Origin: Candidatus Nanohalarchaeota archaeon
Lineage (GTDB): Archaea > Nanohalarchaeota > Nanosalinia > Nanosalinales > JAFCCC01
NCBI GenBank assembly: GCA_017610385.1
Contig: JAFCCC010000009.1
Location: 1 to 25,055 of the forward strand
Direction: 5' to 3'
DNA: 25,055 nucleotides
A program made the translations under genes and the position numbers. Every line of letters begins with the position of its first letter. Within the stretch, counting starts at the first letter, position 1. Positions 6,301 to 14,236 of the stretch are shown one piece after another. The notes beneath the pieces are model-generated. The model was given only the letters and a program-made list of their open reading frames with translations, did no database searches and had not been told where the DNA came from.

Positions 6301-7734
6301 ATGGTTAAAGAATGTGACATTATGGGTAAATATGTTCACGCGGGAGTGGGAATCTCCAAAGCTGATGACCCAGCTCAGGCCGGTAAAGAGGCCGTTGAGA
6401 TGGCTTTGGAAAAAATGAAAAAAGACGGCGGGAAAAAGCCGACCTTTGGAATCTTATTTTGTTCTGGCGGAAAATACGGAAAAAACCGAGAAACTCTTGA
6501 AGAACTAGTTTCTGGTGCTCATTCTATTTTTAAAGATGTGCCCTGGGTCGGATGCACTACTTGTGGAGAAATTAGTAATTTAGGGGTCATTGAGCATTCA
6601 TGTGTAGCGTCTGTAATATCTTCAGATTATCTGCAAGCCGGAATTGGCATAGGAACTAAGGTACATGAAAATCCCGAGAATGCGGGAGAATTAGCTGTTA
6701 AAGACGCAATTAAAAATCTTAAAAGGGAAAAAATGATTACTCCATATTTGCGTTATCTTGCGGAGAAGAAAAAATCTTCTGTTGAGCTAATGAAACAGTA
6801 TTCTTATTTTATGTTCTTGTTCTCTCCAGGACATACGTTTACTTTAAGCGGGATGGAAGACGCGGTACTGCAAGGAGCACATAGAGTAATAGGTCATAAT
6901 ATTCCTATCATTGGTGGTACTGCGGGTGATGATGCTAAAATGATTGGAAATTTTGAATTTGCTAATGGGGTGATATATAATGATGCTGCTATTGGCATGG
7001 CAATATCTGTTGGGTTGAAAGTAGGTTTTGCTTTCGGTCATGGATACATCCCAACCAATAAAACTTGTATTGTAACCAAATCTGAGGGATATATTGTTCA
7101 TGAACTAGATGGCAGACCTGCCGCGGAAGTTTATGCGGAGTTAATTGGAATCAAATTTGAAGAACTTTGGAGCCACAAAACCAATATGATGATGAAGCTG
7201 GTTCCTGTTGTTAAAGCAGCAGTAAAGTATTTCTCTGCAAAGATGGATTCTAAGATGATACCTTTTGCTTCGACAGCATATACGAATCCTTTTGGGATTA
7301 TAGATCTTCATGGCAATATTGCCGTAAGGGTACCTTTAAAAGTTGTGAAAGGTAAAAAACTGCTGTTTGCAGAGAAGATCCCAGAAAATATGGTATTGAA
7401 TAAACTTAAAATTGATCCAAAAAAAGTAATCAACGCAGAGAGTAATGCTATACAGGATGCACGAAAAGATGCGGGAGCTAAACCAAAGATTATTTTCATT
7501 TTTGATTGTTCTTTGCGCAGAATATTTGCATTGGGAGAGAAAAAACTAGATAGAATTATTAAATCTATAAATAAAAAATATCCTGATGCGCACATACTAG
7601 GTTTTGGGTCTATGGGAGAGTATACATTCAATCCTAAATCTGAACCGGTAGCTAATTCTGCTACAGTTTCTATAGGAATAATATCAGACGAACTGATAGC
7701 TGAAAAAGGCAAAACTCAAACGAAAGATTTATAA
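6301..7734 (+). CDS. FIST-domain (FIST_N/FIST_C) sensory protein
   Basis: The protein of 477 residues contains a FIST_N domain (about 15-270) and a FIST_C domain (about 280-460). This intracellular sensory module was first described in signal-transduction proteins and is thought to bind small ligands such as amino acids. Family-like features are GVGISKADDPAQAGKEA (about 15-31), FGILFCSGG (about 50-58), VGCTTCGEIS (83-92), GGTAGDDAKM, and the C-terminal IFDCSLRR and GFGSMGEY. No kinase, GGDEF or methyl-accepting domain is attached, so it would have to signal through a partner. No membrane segment is evident. The first ATG fits the TATA spacing; a second ATG at 6322 (MGKYVHAGVG) is an alternative. 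The LuxE-like gene follows 27 bp later with its own TATA box. The ligand is unknown. Confidence 0.8.
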   Translation: MVKECDIMGKYVHAGVGISKADDPAQAGKEAVEMALEKMKKDGGKKPTFGILFCSGGKYGKNRETLEELVSGAHSIFKDVPWVGCTTCGEISNLGVIEHSCVASVISSDYLQAGIGIGTKVHENPENAGELAVKDAIKNLKREKMITPYLRYLAEKKKSSVELMKQYSYFMFLFSPGHTFTLSGMEDAVLQGAHRVIGHNIPIIGGTAGDDAKMIGNFEFANGVIYNDAAIGMAISVGLKVGFAFGHGYIPTNKTCIVTKSEGYIVHELDGRPAAEVYAELIGIKFEELWSHKTNMMMKLVPVVKAAVKYFSAKMDSKMIPFASTAYTNPFGIIDLHGNIAVRVPLKVVKGKKLLFAEKIPENMVLNKLKIDPKKVINAESNAIQDARKDAGAKPKIIFIFDCSLRRIFALGEKKLDRIIKSINKKYPDAHILGFGSMGEYTFNPKSEPVANSATVSIGIISDELIAEKGKTQTKDL

Positions 7735-7761
7735 ATACTTTATAACTATTACAGAGTAGTG
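7728..7761 (+). promoter_or_regulatory. TATA box and leaderless start of the luxE-like gene
   Basis: TTTATAAATA (about 7729-7738) overlaps the FIST stop codon. It lies about 26 bp upstream of three successive possible start codons, GTG (7759), ATG (7762) and ATG (7765). The predicted transcription start falls on them, so the message is probably leaderless. Confidence 0.5.
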
Positions 7762-8958
7762 ATGATGACAGATATAAAATCCGTCTCGAAATCTCAAGAA
7801 GATTTAGATGTAGAGATTTCGAGGATTCTAGATGAACGGGGTGGCAATTTGGAGGAAGATAGATTTAATAGATTGGCCTTGGAGCTTTTTAGATCTCAAT
7901 TTGAAAGTAATAATATCTATAGGCGTTTTTGTTTAGAAGGAAATTTAACTCCAGAGAACGTAAGTGACTGGAGAAGTATTCCCGCGATTCCAACTGCAGC
8001 ATTTAAACATGCATCCGTATCCTGCTTTCCATCAGAAAAAGCGGTTAAATCATTTACTAGCAGTGGAACGTCAGATTCAGAAAGAAAGGGGACGTATTAT
8101 CTTGATGAACGTGGAGTAAAAATATATGATAAAGCAGTTATTAGAGGCTATGAAGAATTTATGGTCCCAGATAGAAAAGTAATGCAAATTTTAGCATTAT
8201 CCCCCTCTCCTGAATTTCTTCCAAATATGTCAATGGCTAATGCGATACAGCTGTGGGTGAATTGCTATGGGAGAGAAAATAGTACATTCTTAATAGGAAA
8301 AGATGGATTAAATACAAAGGCATTTATTACTGCACTTAAACAAGCAGAAGAAACAGGAGATCCCGTTAGTATCATTGGAGCCACATTTGGTTTTGTACAT
8401 TTTCTTGATGCGTGTGCAGCAAGAGATATGAACTTCCAGTTGCCTGAGGGTAGCAGAACAATTGATGGTGGAGGGTATAAGGGAAGAAGTAGAGAAGTTC
8501 CGAAAACAGAATTCTTCTCGCAACTCTCAGAGACGTTAGGGATATCTAAGGATCACTGCATTAATCTGTTGGGAATGACGGAGCGAGCATCACAATTTTA
8601 TGATAATGTTTTAAGAAACGCCTACTTCGGAATAGAAGAACCTAGATACAAGCCAGATAGTCCATGGACTAGAACGGTTGTAGTGGATCCAGAAGATTTT
8701 AATAGGATTCTAGAACCTGATAGTCCTATGGAAGGATGGCCAGGTTGCTTCAAGAGTGAAACGGGGCTACTAAGACATTATGATTTAGCAAATGTAAGTA
8801 CTGTTTTAGGTGTACAAACAGACGATATAGGATATAGTATTAAGACTGCCTATGGAACTGGGTTTGAGATTTTAGGTAGAGCAAATGGTGCCGAAGCCAG
8901 AGGATGCTCTTTAGCCATTGAAGAACTTATGGGTGAAGCTAAAAATGGCGGCAGTTAA
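7762..8958 (+). CDS. LuxE-family acyl-protein synthetase
   Basis: The protein of 398 residues resembles LuxE, the acyl-protein synthetase of the fatty-acid reductase complex. That enzyme activates a fatty acid with ATP and carries the acyl group on a cysteine before passing it to LuxC. The conserved RSIPAIPTAAFKH region (about 73-85) is followed by the phosphate-binding-like TSSGTS (99-104). Further family-like stretches are the GATFGFVHFLD region (about 208) and INLLGMTERASQFYDN (about 268-283). It is slightly longer than the Vibrio protein (about 370-380). Its end overlaps the LuxC-like gene by 14 bp, so the two are translationally coupled. No luxA, luxB or luxD is nearby, so bioluminescence is not implied. 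The substrate could be a fatty, branched or aryl acid. Confidence 0.85.
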   Translation: MMTDIKSVSKSQEDLDVEISRILDERGGNLEEDRFNRLALELFRSQFESNNIYRRFCLEGNLTPENVSDWRSIPAIPTAAFKHASVSCFPSEKAVKSFTSSGTSDSERKGTYYLDERGVKIYDKAVIRGYEEFMVPDRKVMQILALSPSPEFLPNMSMANAIQLWVNCYGRENSTFLIGKDGLNTKAFITALKQAEETGDPVSIIGATFGFVHFLDACAARDMNFQLPEGSRTIDGGGYKGRSREVPKTEFFSQLSETLGISKDHCINLLGMTERASQFYDNVLRNAYFGIEEPRYKPDSPWTRTVVVDPEDFNRILEPDSPMEGWPGCFKSETGLLRHYDLANVSTVLGVQTDDIGYSIKTAYGTGFEILGRANGAEARGCSLAIEELMGEAKNGGS

Positions 8959-10360
8959 TTTATATTCAGCAGTTTCTGTAGATACAACGGATTTATCTTT
9001 TGGAGAAAATGAGAATAAAGTAACTTTTTCGGTTCCAACGTTTACTCCTGAATCTTTGCAAAGTGCAATGACTGAAATTAAAACAAATAGAGCAAGATAC
9101 TTGCAAGACCGGCCTGTTTCTGAAATTGTTGAAGTCTTGGATCGGGTTAATAGAAAGTGGTTGGATCCCGAGTATAAGTTACGACAACAGGCGATAGAAC
9201 AGCTTCCTATTACTAGTGGATTCTCAGAAGAAATGATTGCTTTTACGCTAAACGGTATTGCAGGTATGTTTACAGAACAACAAATTTATAATATGATCAT
9301 AACAGATCTAGGAGATTCAAGAGTTTTAGATACATATATTGATAGAGAAGGCTTAGATGGGAAAATAAGAGCGTATGGTCCTGATATTATTACTAATATT
9401 TTTGCGGGGAATGTTCCTGCATTGCCGATAATCAGTTTAACACGGGGATTACTAGTTAAATCAGCGAACCTAGGAAAGGTAGCTTCTGGGGAGCCGCTCT
9501 TTGCACACCTATACCTAGAATCCATTGCAGAAGAGGATCCAGAATTAGCAAAAACAATTGCTTTGGGGTATTGGGTAGGAGGAGATGAAGAAATGGAACG
9601 ATTGGCATTTGATGTTCCAATTGTGGTAGCTTATGGTGGCCCTCAAGCAATTCAACAAATAAGTAAAAAAGTGGGGCCAGAAACTAGATTTGTTCCTTAT
9701 GGACACAAATTAGGTTTTGGAGTTATTGGAAAAGAAGGATTAACAGGGGAAGATTTATTAGGGTTATCACAACGTGCAGCCTTGGATGCTTCATTATATG
9801 ATCAGCAAGGGTGTTTGTCTCCCCATATATTTTATGTTGAAGCGGGTGGAGAAGTTTCACCTGAGCAATTTGCAGAGGAATTAGCCAAACAAATGAGTAA
9901 GTTGAGTGTAGATCTGCCACGAGGAAATTTATCTATAAAATCTAAGGCAAGTATCGCGTCTATAAGACAAAACTATGAAATGAAATCTCTTTTTGGGGGT
10001 GAAGTTAAAGTTTTCACGCCAGAAGAAGGGCTTGATTGGATGGTCATTTATGACGAGAATAACAAATTTGAGCCGTCTTGCACTTACAGGGTAATTAGAG
10101 TGAAACCAGTGAAGAGTGTAGATCAGGTATTTGAGCTAATGACTCCTTTTTCAGATTATTTGCAAACTGTTGGGGTTGAACTACCTGACGATCGCTTAGA
10201 CGCATTTGCACAAGAAATGGGCAAACTAGGTGCAACAAGAATAACGCCTATAGGTAGAATGGGAATGCCTTTAGCGCAAATCCCTCATGATGGCCATTTT
10301 GGTTTGTCTGATCTAGTTCGTTGGGCAGTTATAGAAAATGGATCATCTGCTAACTTTTAA
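8945..10360 (+). CDS. LuxC-family acyl-CoA reductase
   Basis: The protein of 471 residues is like LuxC, the NADPH-dependent reductase that takes an acyl group from LuxE or acyl-CoA to an aldehyde. It has the aldehyde dehydrogenase-like fold. Recognisable parts are the nucleotide-binding segment NIFAGNVPALP (about 148-158) with LVKSANLGKVASGEPLFA after it, and the catalytic cysteine in YDQQGCLSP (Cys290 here, close to Cys286 of the Vibrio enzyme). The ATG at 8945 is preferred over a TTG 27 bp upstream because GGTGA (8932-8936) precedes it at good spacing. It overlaps the LuxE-like gene by 14 bp. Together the pair should make an aldehyde from a carboxylic acid. Its use in this archaeon is unknown. 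Confidence 0.87.
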   Translation: MAAVNLYSAVSVDTTDLSFGENENKVTFSVPTFTPESLQSAMTEIKTNRARYLQDRPVSEIVEVLDRVNRKWLDPEYKLRQQAIEQLPITSGFSEEMIAFTLNGIAGMFTEQQIYNMIITDLGDSRVLDTYIDREGLDGKIRAYGPDIITNIFAGNVPALPIISLTRGLLVKSANLGKVASGEPLFAHLYLESIAEEDPELAKTIALGYWVGGDEEMERLAFDVPIVVAYGGPQAIQQISKKVGPETRFVPYGHKLGFGVIGKEGLTGEDLLGLSQRAALDASLYDQQGCLSPHIFYVEAGGEVSPEQFAEELAKQMSKLSVDLPRGNLSIKSKASIASIRQNYEMKSLFGGEVKVFTPEEGLDWMVIYDENNKFEPSCTYRVIRVKPVKSVDQVFELMTPFSDYLQTVGVELPDDRLDAFAQEMGKLGATRITPIGRMGMPLAQIPHDGHFGLSDLVRWAVIENGSSANF

Positions 10361-10456
10361 ATTCTCAGAGATAAAGATAATTAGAGTAAAATAAAAACAG
10401 AACACTACTTTGTAAATCTAATTGATCTGCCGGAGATATTGCCATTTACAATTTCG
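10361..10456 (+). pseudogene. 5' remnant duplicating the start of the gene at 12088
   Basis: Positions 10391-10456 match the first 22 codons of the intact gene (12088-12153). The start codon is changed from ATG to ATA. All other differences (GAT-CTG, CCG, ACA, ATT-TCG against GAT-TTG, CCA, ACT, ATC-TCA) are silent third- or first-position Leu changes. The bases just upstream (10361-10390) also resemble the intact gene's leader. After 10456 the match stops abruptly and a stop follows at 10493-10495. It is a broken copy that was once under protein-level selection. It begins directly after the LuxC stop codon. Confidence 0.8.
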
Positions 10457-10507
10457 AGGGTGGAGGGAGAATGGAACTCACCAGCAACATTCTAATTATT
10501 TTTTAAT

Positions 10508-11917
10508 TTATTTTTTAATCACTCTTTCCAAATCACTCAGATCAAAACAATAAACTTTTTTTCCTTCGAATTCATTAATTTTGCTTTTAAAACTCTTGGC
10601 AAAAACCGCATAGATTTCCTTTCTTTCTGTATTGTGCCACAGAACAAACTTTGTTTTGCTTGCCAAATCTCTAATAATTTTTTCAGCAGTTACATTTTCT
10701 TTCCATTTGCATTCTCCGAAGAGTATTTCGTTTTTGGATTCGTTTAAAGCCAGGAGATCTATTTCAGCAGTTTTTCTTTCATTATTTTCTCTATAGAATC
10801 CCCACCATTTGCCCCACTTAACATATTTCCTTGGCAAAAGAGAGGGTGCTAATTTCTTGCAGACTTGTTCAAATTTTCTGCCAACATATGCATTTGTATC
10901 TGCTTTTATTGATTCAATAACTTTTTGTTCGCGCCTTTTATAACCGGATATGTTCTTGTAGAAATATCTGAACCAGAAATTCATAAGAGGGTGTTTTATA
11001 TAAAATATTTTTTTATGATTTATCAGTGACTCTTCTACCCCAATTAGTTCAAAATAGTGTCTTAGTTCATTCATTTGTCTAGCTATAGCACTTTCTTTTT
11101 TACGGAGAAAAGACGCAATCTCGCTTATTTTTGTGTTTCCACAAGCAATTGCGGAAAGTATATCATAATAAACGCCGGAGCGCTTTCCAAACTCCAGTGC
11201 GAGAATTTCTTTAACTTCTTCTTCCAAAGTTGCCATTTCAGTAAAGAAGAATTTGTCCATTATTTTCATAAAATCATTTCCTTTCAAATTCTCATCCTCT
11301 AAACTTATGTAATATTTCGGAAACCCCCCAAAAATTGCATAAAGTTGAATAACTTCTTCTATATTTCTTATACCCAACTCCCCACACATTTCAAAAACAC
11401 TTTTAAAAGAAAGCTCTCTTAATAAAAACTTCCTCTTAATTCGACCATATAATGGTTCCTTTCCGCTAGAAAACAGTTTATTCATAAGACCAACTAAGGA
11501 TCCTGAAAAAATAAGCAGAAGTTCTTTCCTATTTTCATTGAGATCAATGTATTTTTGCAATATTCCATATACTGCTTTATCTAAAAAAGAAAAATTTTGA
11601 AACTCGTCAAAGGCCACCACCCCATGAAAACGCTTAAATAAAACTTTAAAGAAATCATCCCAAGTTTCTATCCTTTCCAGCTCTTTTAGAACCCCTTTTT
11701 CTTTTAATACGAGTTCATACTCTGCAAGAAGGCTTTCTGTTGATTTGTATTTATTTACAAAAAAATAAAGATTCTTTTCTTTGAGAAATTCTAGAATTAG
11801 GCGGGTCTTGCCTATTCTCCTTAACCCGGAAATAGAAACAGTAAAAAGTTTGCTGTGGGCTAGATCTTTTGCTTCTTTTAAGTAATTTAATTCTTCGGTC
11901 CGGTTTATAAATTTCAT
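10508..11917 (-). CDS. Archaeal AAA+ ATPase with DUF234-type nuclease-like C-terminus
   Basis: The protein of 469 residues belongs to the archaeal ATPase family (PF01637-like), often fused to DUF234, as here. Walker A is GLRRIGKT (31-38) and Walker B is VVAFDE (about 100-105) with FQNF after it. A winged-helix-like middle region (about 255-300) includes KISEIASFLRKKESAIARQM. The C-terminus has the pattern EIDLLAL then ILFGECKWK (about 375-400), which fits the acidic and Lys residues of a PD-(D/E)xK nuclease fold. These genes are common in archaeal genomes, vary between strains and are often linked to mobile or defence regions; the true role is unknown. It lies between a gene remnant and the intact copy of the same gene, which suggests it arrived by insertion or recombination. 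Confidence 0.8.
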   Translation of the reverse strand: MKFINRTEELNYLKEAKDLAHSKLFTVSISGLRRIGKTRLILEFLKEKNLYFFVNKYKSTESLLAEYELVLKEKGVLKELERIETWDDFFKVLFKRFHGVVAFDEFQNFSFLDKAVYGILQKYIDLNENRKELLLIFSGSLVGLMNKLFSSGKEPLYGRIKRKFLLRELSFKSVFEMCGELGIRNIEEVIQLYAIFGGFPKYYISLEDENLKGNDFMKIMDKFFFTEMATLEEEVKEILALEFGKRSGVYYDILSAIACGNTKISEIASFLRKKESAIARQMNELRHYFELIGVEESLINHKKIFYIKHPLMNFWFRYFYKNISGYKRREQKVIESIKADTNAYVGRKFEQVCKKLAPSLLPRKYVKWGKWWGFYRENNERKTAEIDLLALNESKNEILFGECKWKENVTAEKIIRDLASKTKFVLWHNTERKEIYAVFAKSFKSKINEFEGKKVYCFDLSDLERVIKK

Positions 11918-11922
11918 TTATA

Positions 11923-11960
11923 TTCACTTACTGAATAATTCACTAAATGAATATATAAAA
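11923..11960 (-). promoter_or_regulatory. ATPase promoter with two operator-like repeats
   Basis: On the minus strand a TATA box (TTTATATATTC, about 11950-11960) precedes the ATPase start. Between them lie two direct copies of an imperfect palindrome, TTCACTTACTGAA (11923-11935) and TTCACTAAATGAA (11939-11951), 16 bp apart. They sit over the predicted transcription start, a place suited to repression. The regulator is unknown. Confidence 0.5.
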
Positions 11961-12000
11961 CTTTCTACTGAGAATCTAGTTTTTAGGCATGAAGAATCAT

Positions 12001-12012
12001 GAGTATATACTC
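12001..12012. promoter_or_regulatory. Palindrome GAGTATATACTC upstream of the 12088 gene
   Basis: This 12-bp perfect palindrome lies about 75 bp upstream of the ATG. A TATA-like TTTATTATA (about 12031-12039) sits between it and the gene. A regulator site is possible; chance is not excluded in AT-rich DNA. Confidence 0.3.
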
Positions 12013-12087
12013 GTAGTTCAACTATCTAAAACTTTTATTATAACAAATCAGTTTTTAAATTCAGAAAACAAAATAATATCGTAAAAA

Positions 12088-12558
12088 ATGAAAACAGAAC
12101 ACTACTTTGTAAATCTAATTGATTTGCCAGAGATATTGCCATTTACTATCTCAGATATTGATGAAGAAAGACTTGAAGCTAATATTACTGTTCAGGAAAA
12201 AAGTAGTAAAAAACTATTTGAATTTGTGGATCATTTGGAACGTAAATTTGTTCCTATTCATTATATTGGCCAAGACAATATTGAAGGTAAATTTTATCAA
12301 AGATTTTTATTTTCTAGTAACGGCTTTTTAGAAATAATGCAAACGGCTCCAGCGGCGGTAATTGCACACTTTTCAGATAAGAAAGAGGCCCAAAAGTTCT
12401 CAAAAGCACTAAAAAACGCTGTTAAAAAATTTGCAATAGATCAAAGAGCTGCTAAATTCTTAATTAAGGATATTGAGGTTCAACAAGATAAAGAAGAAAA
12501 CTTGACCTATCAAACATGGACAAAACTCAAAAATATTCGTAAAGATGTGGAGTTATAA
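12088..12558 (+). CDS. Conserved protein of unknown function (intact copy)
   Basis: I do not recognise the family of this 156-residue protein. It is soluble, with no signal or membrane segment. The N-terminal half looks alpha/beta (HYFVNLIDLPEILPF, then LEANITVQEKSSKKLFEFV). The C-terminal half is helical and basic (KKEAQKFSKALKNAVKKFAIDQRAAKFLIKDIEV in segments from about 95-130). The V4R-domain gene starts 4 bp after its stop codon, so the two are surely one operon and probably act together. The first 22 codons exist as a broken second copy at 10391-10456 with only silent changes, which shows the protein was under selection in both lineages of the gene. A role as partner or input domain for the V4R protein is inference from position only. 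Confidence 0.75.
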   Translation: MKTEHYFVNLIDLPEILPFTISDIDEERLEANITVQEKSSKKLFEFVDHLERKFVPIHYIGQDNIEGKFYQRFLFSSNGFLEIMQTAPAAVIAHFSDKKEAQKFSKALKNAVKKFAIDQRAAKFLIKDIEVQQDKEENLTYQTWTKLKNIRKDVEL

Positions 12559-12562
12559 GAAA

Positions 12563-13063
12563 ATGCATTCACTAGCTAAAAAATTAATGATGGCTCGCAA
12601 ATTAAGTTTTGGGGCAGATGGAAAAGCAGAACTTTTAGATAATGATGTCTTTTTGATGTATGGTTCTATGTTACTTCAATTACAAGATAAAGCTGGCGAA
12701 AAAATTTCATATGAGATTGGAAAAGAAATGGGAACCAGTATGATTCAAGACATTCGAAAAATGGGTTTAAGTGGAACAAAAATGATTGATTTTATTATGG
12801 ATTTATTAACCATGAAAGGTTTGGGAGAGTTTACTATTGAAAAATTTGATTTGAAAACCAAAAAGGGGGAAGTTTGGGTTAAAAACGGGCTTCTTTTGAG
12901 AGAAGCAGAAAAGGTCAATAAAAAAACAGTTAAAAATACTTTCATAGAAGGATTACTATCGGGTGTCTTTTCTAAAAATTATGATCAAGACATAGCTTGC
13001 AAAGAAATTGCTCGTGTAATGGATAATTCTAAATTATGTAGGTTTATGTTAAAATTAAATTAA
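12563..13063 (+). CDS. V4R-domain protein
   Basis: The protein of 166 residues looks like a stand-alone V4R (vinyl-4-reductase-like) domain, a small-molecule-binding module linked to signalling and transcription control in archaea and bacteria. The pattern includes KISYEIGKEMGTSMI (about 48-62), a helix then GLGEFTIEKFDLKTKKGEVWVKN strands in the middle, and the closing FIEGLLSGVF with ACKEIARVMDNSKLCRFML, where the two cysteines match the usual C..C-R-F end of the domain. The ATG at 12563 is preferred over 12545 because GTGGAG (12547-12552) precedes it; 12545 lacks a ribosome site. It follows the unknown gene at 12088 by 4 bp. Its end overlaps the convergent KaiC-like gene by 4 bp. Confidence 0.7.
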   Translation: MHSLAKKLMMARKLSFGADGKAELLDNDVFLMYGSMLLQLQDKAGEKISYEIGKEMGTSMIQDIRKMGLSGTKMIDFIMDLLTMKGLGEFTIEKFDLKTKKGEVWVKNGLLLREAEKVNKKTVKNTFIEGLLSGVFSKNYDQDIACKEIARVMDNSKLCRFMLKLN

Positions 13064-13755
13064 CGTACTTTCATAAATTCTTCTTCAGTTTCAAACACTT
13101 TTATTCCCTTATTTGTTATATGCATTGGGAATGTTCCTTTCTTTTGATTTGTTCTTCTCATTTTTTTGATTTCAATATTCCTATACAGGCCACTTCCAAT
13201 AGATAAATAATACATAACAATTACTCCATCTGAAACGAATTCTTCTACACCAAATCGTGAAAGAGATCCTTTATCTTGCTCTGGAATTTCAGCGGTTAGC
13301 AATGCAGTGACGTGCGATCTTCTTAGGATTCTAATTAAAGAGTATAATCTTTCTCTTACTTTTGCATCAGTTGAACTATACATACCTAAAACACTAGTAG
13401 AATCAAGAACAATCCGGGATGCTTTCATATGGTCTACCATATCTTCGATTCTTGTCTCAAATCCGTGTCCTTCTAACGGGTTCATATACTGTATTGAGAG
13501 CTTTTTCTTTTTTTCATAACTCTCAAAATTCCATCCAAATTCTTTTGCGTCAGCTCTAATCTCTTCTGGTTCTTCTTCTAGAGTTAAATAAATACATTTC
13601 TCTCCGTTTTTAATCCCTTCTAAAATAAATTGACAACAGAAAATGGTTTTACCTGTACCTGCGCCACCAGTAACTAAGGTAACAGAACCTTTTGGTACCC
13701 CTCCGTTCAGTAAACCATCAAGTCCGGGAATACCTGTTTTTAATCTTTCAACCAT
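13060..13755 (-). CDS. KaiC-like RecA-superfamily ATPase (first)
   Basis: This is a single-domain KaiC-like ATPase of 231 residues. Motifs are the family opening KTGIPGLDGLLNGGVPKGS (about 6-24), Walker A GGAGTGKT (30-37), the catalytic glutamates in YLTLEEE (about 56-62) and Walker B RIVLDSTS (about 114-121). All catalytic parts are present, so it should bind and hydrolyse ATP. Such proteins have been proposed as signalling hubs in archaea, and here the convergent neighbour is a V4R sensor. The start has a TATA box (ATTTATACC on the minus strand, about 13780-13788), and the 14-bp palindrome lies just upstream of it. It differs from the two KaiC-like genes at 17266 and 18209, which sit with the pilus motor. 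Confidence 0.9.
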   Translation of the reverse strand: MVERLKTGIPGLDGLLNGGVPKGSVTLVTGGAGTGKTIFCCQFILEGIKNGEKCIYLTLEEEPEEIRADAKEFGWNFESYEKKKKLSIQYMNPLEGHGFETRIEDMVDHMKASRIVLDSTSVLGMYSSTDAKVRERLYSLIRILRRSHVTALLTAEIPEQDKGSLSRFGVEEFVSDGVIVMYYLSIGSGLYRNIEIKKMRRTNQKKGTFPMHITNKGIKVFETEEEFMKVR

Positions 13756-13803
13756 AGAAATGTATTATGTTTTTCGGTATAAATAATTGAGTATAACTAA
13801 AAC

Positions 13804-13817
13804 TCCGAGCGCTCGGA
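13804..13817. promoter_or_regulatory. 14-bp perfect palindrome TCCGAGCGCTCGGA, copy 2
   Basis: This is identical to 6135-6148. It lies about 17 bp upstream of the TATA box of the minus-strand KaiC-like gene, where activators commonly bind. The rest of the 13756-13931 gap holds that TATA box and a weak inverted repeat (AGTAAT/ATTACT, about 13855-13880). Confidence 0.55.
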
Positions 13818-13931
13818 TGCTGCAAAATTAAATTCAATTTGCATCATCATAAAAAGTAATGAAATTCTTGGAAAATTACTGAAAAAGTGACTATGTATGT
13901 AAAAATCTGCATTCAAAAGAGAATATAAACT

Positions 13932-14198
13932 TCATATATTTCCCAAAAGTTCTTGTAATGCGCGATATTTTTCAACTTCAACTGGCCAAGCAACTAAAGC
14001 TCGATCAATTTTTTTAACATTAATTTTATGTTCTCTAGCTAATTGATCAAAGTGGTATTTTACCTTGGCAATGGTGGATTTGTTTTCAGGGTCAGATTCT
14101 GGAAACATTTTTAGAATTCGAGCAACTTCAGAAACATGAGTTGGCCATTTAGCTATAATAACTTCATAAATTCTATCTCTTAAAACTTTTCCTTTCAT
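13932..14198 (-). CDS. Small winged-helix DNA-binding-like protein
   Basis: The protein is 88 residues long. Predicted order: helix (KVLRDRIYEVIIAKWP), helix-turn-helix-like segment (HVSEVARILKM, then STIAKVKYHFDQLAREHKI, about 40-60) and a strand pair INVKKIDRALVAWP (about 59-72) as the wing. This layout fits a single winged-helix domain, and the basic charge fits nucleic-acid binding. I do not know a named family. An A/T-rich CTTATTTATTCT (about 14220-14232) may be its TATA box. It lies downstream of the membrane-anchored protein gene on the same strand, 38 bp after that gene's stop. It could control that gene or the nearby KaiC gene; the target is unknown. Confidence 0.6.
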   Translation of the reverse strand: MKGKVLRDRIYEVIIAKWPTHVSEVARILKMFPESDPENKSTIAKVKYHFDQLAREHKINVKKIDRALVAWPVEVEKYRALQELLGNI

Positions 14199-14236
14199 AA
14201 ACTTTTTATAACATAGTAAGAATAAATAAGTTTGTT

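Noticed and set aside
7762-10360. Bioluminescence operon
   Set aside because: Only luxE- and luxC-like genes are present, with no luciferase luxA/luxB or luxD.
10508-11917. Transposase or insertion sequence
   Set aside because: The protein is an AAA+ ATPase with a DUF234-like end; there are no terminal inverted repeats or target-site duplications, only the nearby gene stub.
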